Shown here: positions 6,760-12,605 of the stretch, one piece after another | Layout of the letters: each line of letters opens with the position of its first letter | How positions within the stretch are numbered: the stretch's first letter is position 1 | Translations under genes and position numbers: made by a program | The notes under the pieces: generated by a model | Seen by the model: only the letters and a program-made list of their open reading frames with translations | What the model was told of the DNA's origin: nothing | Databases searched by the model: none | DNA from: an uncultured Saprospiraceae bacterium | GTDB taxonomy: Bacteria; Bacteroidota; Bacteroidia; Chitinophagales; Saprospiraceae | Direction of reading: 5' to 3' | NCBI GenBank assembly: GCA_937921555.1 | Contig: CAKZUV010000277.1 | Location: 1-38,184, forward strand | Length of the DNA stretch: 38,184 nucleotides

Positions 6760-8622
6760 CTACTTCAAAAAGTCAATACTACTGTTAATAAACTTCGTCA
6801 GATCCGCGCCTTTCAGCATACCCTGATTCAGCAAGGCCAGATTATAAAGGTGCTTTACAAATGCCGTTTTCTTTTCCGCTTTTTTCATACCCACCAACTT
6901 GTTGGCAATCAGATCGTGATTCGTATTCACCACTACATTATAGTGTTCCGGAAAAGCACCTGTATCCATACCTTGCATTTTCTGCATCTCCATCATCCGG
7001 CGCATAAATTCCGGACGCGTAATTACCACCGGCAAATCTTCGGGAGACATCGCCTTCATATCCACGCTGCCACCCGTCGTTCCAACTTCCGTGGTGAATA
7101 ACTCCTTGATTTTCTCCTGCTGTGTTTCACTCAGCACCGATTCTTTTACCTCATCCGTCTGCACCAGATTGTCCACGATATCCGAGTCCACACGCACAAA
7201 CGTTACGTCGCCCAGTTTTTGTTCCAGTTGCTGCATAAAGTGGTTATCAATCACGGTATCAAATTTCAGTATTTGATAACTACGATTCTTCGCCGCCTGA
7301 ATAAAGCTGTCGTGTTCCGTCGGATTATTCGTATAAATCATAATCAGCTTTCCGTGCTTATCCGTCTGCGTGGCTTTGATTTTTTCTTTGTATTCTTCGA
7401 TGGTAAAAAATTCACCGTCTACTGTTTCCAGTAACGCAAATTTCTGGGCCTTGTCGTAAAATTTCTCTTCGGAGATCATTCCGTATTTAACGAAAATACC
7501 GAGGTCTGACCATTTGCTTTCAAAATCCTCGCGGTCCTTTTTAAATAAACTGGCCAGTTTTTCCGCTACCTTTTTGGTAATATATCCGGTGATCTTTTTT
7601 ACGTTAGAATCACTTTGCAGGTAACTACGAGAAACGTTCAACGGAATATCCGGCGAATCAATTACCCCGTGCAACATCGTTAAAAACTCGGGTACAATTT
7701 CTTTTACGTCGTCGGTAACAAATACCTGATTAGAATAAAGCTGAATTTTATTTTTAGAAACTTCAAAATTATTATTCAACTTCGGGAAATATAAAATCCC
7801 CGTCAGATTAAATGGAAAATCGATATTCAGATGAATCCAGAAGAGTGGGGGCTTGCTGTACGGATACAGTTCGTTATAGAAAGACTTATAATCTTCGTCC
7901 TTCAGATTACGGGGACTTTTCTTCCACGCCGGACTCGGGTTGTTGATAATATTGTCAACTTCCGTTTTGATTTCTTTCTGATCATCACCTTCGCCTTCAA
8001 AAGAAGTTTCCGTTTTCGTACCGAACTTAATTTCTATCGGTAAAAATTTACAATACTTATTTAGTAGTGTCTCAATTCGGCCTTCTTCCAGAAATTCGGT
8101 CGCATCGTCGCTGATGTGCAGAATCACGTCGGTACCACGCGGCTTGGTTTCCGCCTTTTCAATTTGGTATTCCGGATCACCATCACAAATCCAGCGTACG
8201 GCACTGCTCTTTTTGTAAGACTTGGTGACCACCTCTACTTTGTCTGCTACCATAAAAGCAGAATAAAATCCCAGACCGAAATGTCCGATGATGCTCGCTT
8301 CGTCTTTATACTTTTTAATAAAATCTTCTGCGCTGGAAAAAGCGACCTGATTCAGGTATTTTTCTACCTCTTTTTCCGTCATTCCGATACCCTTGTCCCG
8401 GATGGTAATTTTTTTGCCGGGTTTGTCCAGAATGATTTCAATAGTTGTGTCTCCGATTTCGCCTTTGACCTCATCTCTGCCGGCCATAGTTTTGAGTTTC
8501 GAAGTCGCATCAACCGCGTTGGCGATCAATTCTCGGAGGAAGATTTCCTGATCAGAGTAGAGGAATTTTTTAATAATGGGGAATATATTTTCCGTTTGTA
8601 CGGAAATTTTACCTTTTGTCAT
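6760..8622 (-). CDS. htpG: molecular chaperone HtpG (Hsp90)
   Basis: This is a cytosolic ATP-dependent Hsp90 chaperone of 620 residues, a typical bacterial length. The GHKL ATPase domain is at the N-terminus: ELIANAVDATSKL (about 31-43, with the Mg-binding Asn), the Asp-containing DKGIGMTE (about 76-83), and the lid/glycine motif GHFGLGFYSAFM (about 113-124). The middle domain carries 'GILYFPK' and the catalytic-loop 'VSRSYLQSD' (Arg about 334). The C-terminal dimerisation region ends in NSSIDFLK. Start and end fit family alignment. It is monocistronic on the minus strand, with an upstream region of about 330 bp shared with the divergent sigma-54 unit. No CIRCE element was seen, so heat control is not evident from sequence. 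Confidence 0.97.
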   Translation of the reverse strand: MTKGKISVQTENIFPIIKKFLYSDQEIFLRELIANAVDATSKLKTMAGRDEVKGEIGDTTIEIILDKPGKKITIRDKGIGMTEKEVEKYLNQVAFSSAEDFIKKYKDEASIIGHFGLGFYSAFMVADKVEVVTKSYKKSSAVRWICDGDPEYQIEKAETKPRGTDVILHISDDATEFLEEGRIETLLNKYCKFLPIEIKFGTKTETSFEGEGDDQKEIKTEVDNIINNPSPAWKKSPRNLKDEDYKSFYNELYPYSKPPLFWIHLNIDFPFNLTGILYFPKLNNNFEVSKNKIQLYSNQVFVTDDVKEIVPEFLTMLHGVIDSPDIPLNVSRSYLQSDSNVKKITGYITKKVAEKLASLFKKDREDFESKWSDLGIFVKYGMISEEKFYDKAQKFALLETVDGEFFTIEEYKEKIKATQTDKHGKLIMIYTNNPTEHDSFIQAAKNRSYQILKFDTVIDNHFMQQLEQKLGDVTFVRVDSDIVDNLVQTDEVKESVLSETQQEKIKELFTTEVGTTGGSVDMKAMSPEDLPVVITRPEFMRRMMEMQKMQGMDTGAFPEHYNVVVNTNHDLIANKLVGMKKAEKKTAFVKHLYNLALLNQGMLKGADLTKFINSSIDFLK

Positions 8623-8821
8623 AGTAAATTGATTTGGTTAAAAAAATAAGGATACGTTGAACTTACAAAGGATTGGTCCTTTTTAAAAAACAACGACGGA
8701 CTTAATGCCAGGCATAAAAAGTACGATATAATAATAGTCAAAGCCTGTACCATCATCTATTTTGTGCCAAATTGACGGTTTTTACACTAAGATACCTTCA
8801 ATAAGCGGCAACTTGGGCAGA

Positions 8822-8852
8822 CAGAACACCCCTTAACTGGAAATTCTGTCAC
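8822..8852. promoter_or_regulatory. inverted repeat, candidate enhancer-binding site
   Basis: GACAGAA at 8822-8828 faces TTCTGTC at 8846-8852, seven perfect bases. The centre lies about 78 bp upstream of the predicted start point of the sigma-54 promoter. Sigma-54 promoters need a bound enhancer protein upstream; this is the only clear dyad in the right place. Confidence 0.4.
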
Positions 8853-8889
8853 GATTTTATTTTATAAAAAATCAAATATTGTTCGTAGT

Positions 8890-8905
8890 TGGCACACCTA
8901 TTGCA
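8890..8905 (+). promoter_or_regulatory. sigma-54 (RpoN) promoter
   Basis: TGGCAC-ACCTA-TTGCA gives an exact GG-N10-GC arrangement (GG 8891-8892, GC 8903-8904) and matches the consensus TGGCAC-N5-TTGCA at every core position. Transcription is expected to start near 8915, leaving a leader of about 37 nt before the ATG at 8952. Confidence 0.85.
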
Positions 8906-8951
8906 AATACCTTAACCATACAACGATAACTTAATTTAAAAGATTACTACC

Positions 8952-9200
8952 ATGAATAAATTTGAAACTTTAAACCAGAAAATCGACGATTTGATTACCC
9001 GCTTTTTTTACAAAGAAGAGCAATTGTATTTTCGGATCATGATTAAGTTAAATGGTGGAACGATGCTTCCGTACAATGATTATGCGGATTATAACGAGTA
9101 TAAGAAAGCTTATGCCAGTTTAGTAGAAAAAAAGCGTTCCGGAGATGCTATTATGAATATCGAATCAGTGGCAAAAACAAGCCAAATGGATTTCGCCTAA
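8952..9200 (+). CDS. small unknown protein under a sigma-54 promoter
   Basis: The 82-residue protein starts MNKFETLNQKIDDLITRFF. It is not recognised. It is soluble, predicted helical, with aromatic residues concentrated in YKEEQLYFRIMIKLNGGTM and YNDYADYNEYKKAYASL, and it lacks a signal peptide or Cys. It is considered real because the ATG lies at a natural distance (about 37 nt) from the sigma-54 promoter at 8890-8905 and no competing start fits. Sigma-54 dependence implies control by an enhancer-binding protein not encoded here. Immediately after its stop lies a second, degenerate sigma-54-like site. Confidence 0.65.
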   Translation: MNKFETLNQKIDDLITRFFYKEEQLYFRIMIKLNGGTMLPYNDYADYNEYKKAYASLVEKKRSGDAIMNIESVAKTSQMDFA

Positions 9201-9214
9201 TGGCACGGTTATTG
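9201..9214 (+). promoter_or_regulatory. degenerate sigma-54-like site
   Basis: TGGCACG-GTTA-TTGAA has a perfect -24 box but GA instead of GC at -12, at the correct N10 spacing. It begins right after the stop of the 82-residue gene and about 55 bp before the next ORF. It could be a weak or decayed promoter, or chance. Confidence 0.3.
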
Positions 9215-9255
9215 AAACTATAAAGAAGGAAACAGAGCGGAACTGAGAAAACTAA

Positions 9256-9453
9256 ATGACTTTCCAATCGTTCAAAATTCCAAATAAAAAAATAACATTA
9301 TCGTCGGCTAAAGAGCCGGAAAGATTGACTAATAGATATTGCGCGTTTGCAGCTACTCCTTTAGGAGGCTGGGAGGTTAGAAATGAAAAAATATTTATTA
9401 TTCAACCGGAAAGATATTTAAGAATTAGGGTCACTTGTGATCTTAAAAGGTGA
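9256..9453 (+). CDS. possible 65-aa protein ending in a hairpin repeat
   Basis: The 65-residue frame (MTFQSFKIPNKKITLSS to RVTCDLKR) is not recognised. It has no signal peptide, is basic, and contains a Gly/Trp patch (TPLGGWEVRNEK). Support is contextual: it follows the 82-residue gene on the same strand, a sigma-54-like site lies 55 bp upstream, and its TGA stop sits at the same place in hairpin copy 1 as the stop of the 23-codon frame in hairpin copy 2. It may be a small protein or a non-coding transcript. Confidence 0.4.
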   Translation: MTFQSFKIPNKKITLSSAKEPERLTNRYCAFAATPLGGWEVRNEKIFIIQPERYLRIRVTCDLKR

Positions 9454-9503
9454 GTGGGACCAGTTTATTGGGGGGTAAAGTTGGTCCCATCGCTCACTTT
9501 TTT
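9450..9503 (+). repeat. G6-loop hairpin, copy 1 (terminator-like)
   Basis: GTGAG (9450-9454) and TGGGACCA (9455-9462) pair with TGGTCCCA (9482-9489) and CTCAC (9493-9497), with a 3-nt bulge. Inside, TTTA pairs with TAAA and presents the loop TTGGGGGG. Six T residues follow. The loop is strictly conserved in copy 2. It can act as a terminator, but the G6 loop is not needed for that. Confidence 0.85.
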
Positions 9504-9552
9504 AATAAAAAATTCTTAAAAAATATTGAAGAACAGATCTTTTGTAGAACCT

Positions 9553-9570
9553 CCCCCCTGAGTTCCCCCC
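9553..9570. other. two C6 tracts between the G6-loop hairpins
   Basis: CCCCCC at 9553-9558 and again at 9565-9570 lie between the two hairpins whose loops each show GGGGGG. In RNA they could pair with the loops. No other C6 tract was noticed in this AT-rich stretch. Confidence 0.6.
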
Positions 9571-9582
9571 GAGTGCAATGTG

Positions 9583-9654
9583 ATGATTAGTACTGGTAAT
9601 GATATAGGGAAATATACAAAGATCTTTAGTGCCAGCAATGGTGCTAATGGGTGA
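9583..9654 (+). CDS. possible 23-aa peptide ending in hairpin copy 2
   Basis: A short frame (MISTGNDIGKYTKIF, ending NGANG) stops at a TGA inside the left arm of hairpin copy 2, exactly at the position where the 65-residue frame stops in copy 1. This may be chance, because the repeat itself supplies the TGA. Confidence 0.15.
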   Translation: MISTGNDIGKYTKIFSASNGANG

Positions 9655-9709
9655 GTGGGACCACTTTATTGGGGGGTAAAATTGGTCCTAACTCACCTTA
9701 ATTTTTTTT
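9650..9709 (+). repeat. G6-loop hairpin, copy 2 (terminator-like)
   Basis: GGTGAG (9650-9655) pairs with CTCACC (9692-9697) and TGGGACCA (9656-9663) pairs with TGGTCCTA (9683-9690). The one arm change relative to copy 1 leaves a G-U wobble, so pairing survives. The core TTTATTGGGGGGTAAA is identical to copy 1. A T-rich tail follows. Confidence 0.85.
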
Positions 9710-9716
9710 AAATAAG

Positions 9717-9752
9717 AAACCTGTTTTGGCTTTTAGCCGAAACAGGTTTTTT
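9717..9752 (+). terminator. rho-independent terminator
   Basis: AAACCTGTTT (9717-9726) pairs with AAACAGGTTT (9740-9749), with GGC/GCC closing the loop and a run of six T at the end. It sits just after hairpin copy 2 and would end any transcript that passes it. Confidence 0.85.
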
Positions 9753-9892
9753 GCGTTTGAGGTTCTCTTTATTGAAAAAATGGCTGCGCTTTTCTGATGG
9801 TTTATTTTGAGATTTTGTTAAATGAAACCCGTCATTTTTTCGCTAAATCAGAAGTAATAAATCGGTATCAAATTCCTTTTTCTCAAGACCAA

Positions 9893-9960
9893 TGACCGCA
9901 GAGCGGTCAAATTATGTTAGCCACAGGCGAAACGATAGCAGGTCGATCTCAGAGAGATCG
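9893..9960. repeat. pair of short palindromes with AGA loops (REP-like)
   Basis: TGACCGC-AGA-GCGGTCA (9893-9909) and CGATCTC-AGA-GAGATCG (9944-9960) are two perfect 7-bp hairpins with the same trinucleotide loop but unrelated arms. Between them GCC-ACA-GGC forms a smaller one. Such sets resemble REP-like intergenic elements; no transposase is nearby. Confidence 0.55.
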
Positions 9961-10098
9961 CATTATTTTCTGCTTTGAAGATGAAATTAAAAAAGATTGT
10001 CAGCAGGAAATCCCAGCAAAAATTCCCAAAACTTTACCCCGACCCCGAGGGGAGATTTTAAGATTTTTTGCTTAGCTATAATCAATGGAAAACCGTTC

Positions 10099-10173
10099 AA
10101 CAATTCAACAAGCGCAGCGCCTCAACGATTCAACAAGCGTAGCGCCTCAACGATTCAACAAGCGCAGCGCCTC
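10099..10173. repeat. 25-bp tandem repeat, three units
   Basis: Three head-to-tail units of the form AACGATTCAACAAGCG, followed by (C/T)AGCGCCTC, at 10099-10123, 10124-10148 and 10149-10173. They differ at one base each and contain a GCGCAGCGC palindrome (GCGTAGCGC in unit 2). The array ends seven bases before the stop codon of the M28 peptidase gene. Confidence 0.85.
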
Positions 10174-10179
10174 AACAAA

Positions 10180-11784
10180 CTAATCCACCACATCCACCTC
10201 AATCCGCTTCGCCCGATTCGCTAGTTCCCAGGCCGTATAAAAAACCAATCTTCCGATCGTTTCCATTTTATCAAAATTAATTTTATCCACCGTATCGCTC
10301 GGTCGGTGATAATCGTCGTGTGTACCATTGAAATAAAAAATAGCCGGAATGCCCTTTTCCGCAAAGTTATAATGATCAGACCGGTAGTAATAGCGGTTCG
10401 GATCATCTTCGGCATTGTACGTATAATCGAGTTTCAGGTTGGTGTATCGTTCGTTCATCTGCTCGTTGATTTCGTGCAGCTCAGAACTGAGCCGGTCAGA
10501 ACCGATCACATAAATATAGTTGGGAGCCTCTTTGTAGCGGTCATCCACGCGGCCTACCATGTCCACGTTCACGTCGGCAATGGTATTTTCCAATGGGAAA
10601 ATCGGACGTTCTGCGTAGTATTTGGAACCCAATAATCCCTTTTCTTCTCCCGTCATCATCAAAAACAGTACGCTTCGTTTGGGCCCTTGCCCATTTCTTT
10701 TGGCTATAGACATAGCCTCGGCGACTTCCAGGACCGTGGTCGTTCCGGAACCATTATCATCCGCACCGTTGTAAATAACCGGACCCTGTTTGCCCAGGTG
10801 ATCGTAATGCGCAGAAACGACCACAATCTCTTTTTTTAATACGGGATCACTACCTTCGATGTAGCCGAGTACGTTACGACCAATTAATTTTCTTTCGTCT
10901 TTTCCCTGATTGAGCACTAACTTTACAGGTAACGAAACGTTTTTTGCTTTTCCTCTTTTCTGAATTTTTTTACGTGCTTTAATTACTTTCTTATAACGAT
11001 CTCCCATAATTTCTCTGGCCATATCCGTCGAGATAAAAGCACTATTGGCAAAATTGGTTTTTGGATCATCCATTTGACCTAAAGTAATCTGTGAACCAAT
11101 CAGAAATTTGAGCGATTCGGTCAGCATCTTTTTAATTTCGTGATCAATAATCAAAACCGCTTTTGCGCCTTTCTGGTGGGCTGTTCGTAATTTTTTGGAC
11201 CAATCGGTGGACCATTCCGATAATTCTTTTGAGCCAGTAATCCGGGATTTACCATTCTTTTTTAGCGGTTCATTGTTATAAATTAATAAAACCTTTCCGG
11301 TAACGTCAACTCCTTTATAATCGCTGTACCGCTCGTCGTCGATTCCATAACCTAAAAATAAAATTTCGTCGGTTGTCAGATTTGGCAGATCACTGTTCCG
11401 GGTAGGAAAACTGATAAAATCTTTTTTGTGCCGGTAGGACTGTCCGTTGATATTCATTTTTAAATCCCGCCAGGAGTTCCACGTAAAAATGACATTCTGA
11501 AAATAAGAATTATCGTCACCAATTTTTGGCAGTCCCATTCCGATGAATTGATTGGCCAGATACTGAGCGGCCAGATCATTACCGGGGGTACCCGTTTCTC
11601 GTCCTTCAAATTCGTCCGAGGCGATAATCGTAAGGTGGCGACGCATATCTTCCTTCGTAATCGTAGCGGCCAGTTCTTCGACCATACTGAGTTTTTTATC
11701 GTCCGTGGTAATTACCTGGTTCTGGGCCGGGAGAAAATTCAATCCGGACATAATTATTAGAAAAGGAAGTAGTAAGCGTTTCAT
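10180..11784 (-). CDS. secreted M28-family zinc metallopeptidase (aminopeptidase type) with PA domain
   Basis: The 534-residue protein has a signal peptide at about 1-20 (FLPAQ). Its catalytic M28 domain is at about 300-520, with a protease-associated-like insertion at about 135-290 (GVDVTGKVLLIYNN, GAKAVLIIDH). The two-zinc site is complete: His326 in SAHYDHLG, Asp342 in GADDNGSG, the Glu380-Glu381 pair in MMTGEEKGLLGS, Asp408 in VNVDMVGR, and His493 in DDYHRPSDT. It should remove N-terminal residues from peptides in the periplasm or outside the cell. No T9SS tail is present; the C-terminus is short and charged. A TATCTTTA box on the minus strand (11834-11841) is a plausible -7 element. The tandem repeat at 10099-10173 abuts its 3' end. 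Confidence 0.93.
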   Translation of the reverse strand: MKRLLLPFLIIMSGLNFLPAQNQVITTDDKKLSMVEELAATITKEDMRRHLTIIASDEFEGRETGTPGNDLAAQYLANQFIGMGLPKIGDDNSYFQNVIFTWNSWRDLKMNINGQSYRHKKDFISFPTRNSDLPNLTTDEILFLGYGIDDERYSDYKGVDVTGKVLLIYNNEPLKKNGKSRITGSKELSEWSTDWSKKLRTAHQKGAKAVLIIDHEIKKMLTESLKFLIGSQITLGQMDDPKTNFANSAFISTDMAREIMGDRYKKVIKARKKIQKRGKAKNVSLPVKLVLNQGKDERKLIGRNVLGYIEGSDPVLKKEIVVVSAHYDHLGKQGPVIYNGADDNGSGTTTVLEVAEAMSIAKRNGQGPKRSVLFLMMTGEEKGLLGSKYYAERPIFPLENTIADVNVDMVGRVDDRYKEAPNYIYVIGSDRLSSELHEINEQMNERYTNLKLDYTYNAEDDPNRYYYRSDHYNFAEKGIPAIFYFNGTHDDYHRPSDTVDKINFDKMETIGRLVFYTAWELANRAKRIEVDVVD

Positions 11785-11950
11785 TATTTTGATTTTTGAA
11801 AATGAGCAGATAGTAACCTGACTTTAGTATTAGTAAAGATACCAATAAAGAAGAATATTTTCCTGATCATCGTGTGTCAGGAAAATATGCTGATGGAAAA
11901 GTTATTTATTTGAAACGTAAAATTGAACGATGAAGTTGCTCTGAAACTTC

Positions 11951-12140
11951 GAGGTTGTTTAAGAATTCCAAAAGAAGCTGAGGCAGGAAGATTTTTTTGT
12001 CAATCGACCCTCTTTTTAGAGCCTGCCTACCAAGCAAGGTACGCAGGCAGGTGCGTAGCCGCGCTACGGGCGATAAAAAAGGGGAAGAGAGACAGAAAAA
12101 GATCCTGACGGAAGCCTTTTTGGAGTTTTTAAACAACTTC
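11951..12140. repeat. MITE-like inverted repeat element
   Basis: The left arm from 11954 and the reverse complement of the right arm from 12137 run parallel for about 48 bp, both beginning GTTGTTTAA and sharing TCCAAAA, CAGGA and TTTTT-TGTC with scattered mismatches. The centre holds a second inverted repeat, CCTGCCT/AGGCAGG (about 12023-12052). About 190 bp in total, with no transposase and no convincing ORF. It fills most of the 383-bp gap between the M28 gene and rpiB. An open frame across it on the minus strand is a by-product of the repeat. Confidence 0.6.
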
Positions 12141-12167
12141 TTCGATAATAGAGATGAGTTATAGATT

Positions 12168-12605
12168 TTAAACCGGAATTTTGCTAACCCGTCGCGCGTG
12201 TCTGCCACCTTCAAAATCGGTAGCTAAAAAAGTTTTTACCATTCTTAGTGCCAATTGTTTGGTAACGAAACGGGCAGGAATAGAAAGCACATTCGCATCG
12301 TTGTGTTTGCGCGCCAGTGCGGCCAGCTCTTCCGTCCAGCAGAGGGCCGCCCGGATGCCTTTGTGTTTGTTAGCAGCAATGGCAATTCCATTACCGCTGC
12401 CGCAAAGCGTAATACCAAAAGGCGCTTTTCCTTCCTCAATCCATCTGGCCAGCGGATGCGCGTAATCCGGATAATCTACCGAATCCGTGGAATGGGTCCC
12501 CATGTCTTTGACCGTATATCCCATCTCTTCCAGCATTTTAATAATACTGGCTTTGTACGCAAAACCAGCGTGGTCTCCACCGATCACAATTGATTTTTCT
12601 TTCAT
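12168..12605 (-). CDS. rpiB: ribose 5-phosphate isomerase B
   Basis: This cytosolic enzyme interconverts ribose 5-phosphate and ribulose 5-phosphate in the pentose phosphate pathway. It has 145 residues, the normal RpiB length. Visible signatures: GGDHAGFAYK (Asp11-His12, phosphate and substrate contacts), YPDYAHPLA (His50), the catalytic Cys68 in GITLCGSGNG, HNDANVLSIPAR (His101) and the C-terminal FEGGRHARRVSKI. The ATG overlaps the TAA of the upstream GT117 gene by one base, so the two are translationally coupled. The same pairing is common in Bacteroidota and may only reflect operon history. Confidence 0.95.
   Translation of the reverse strand: MKEKSIVIGGDHAGFAYKASIIKMLEEMGYTVKDMGTHSTDSVDYPDYAHPLARWIEEGKAPFGITLCGSGNGIAIAANKHKGIRAALCWTEELAALARKHNDANVLSIPARFVTKQLALRMVKTFLATDFEGGRHARRVSKIPV

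Larger units (their letters stand above)
8623..8951. other. divergent regulatory region between htpG and a sigma-54 driven small gene
   Basis: The 329 bp have no ORF. The right half holds the inverted repeat at 8822-8852 and the sigma-54 promoter at 8890-8905. A lone TTTGGCACA on the minus strand (near 8763-8772) matches a -24 box but has no TTGC at the required spacing. Confidence 0.6.

Noticed and set aside
8116-8649. 177-residue plus-strand frame opposite htpG
   Set aside because: It is antisense to the conserved ATPase domain of htpG, which fully explains the sequence.
9450-9709. G6-loop hairpins as integron attC sites
   Set aside because: The arms lack the RYYYAAC/GTTRRRY core pair, there is no integrase, and T tracts follow both hairpins.
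10099-10173. Short regularly repeated units as a CRISPR array
   Set aside because: The units are contiguous 25-bp tandem repeats with no unique spacers and no cas genes.
11906-12214. 102-residue minus-strand frame as a gene
   Set aside because: It runs across both arms of the inverted repeat and into the 3' end of rpiB in another frame; composition and ends do not look coding.
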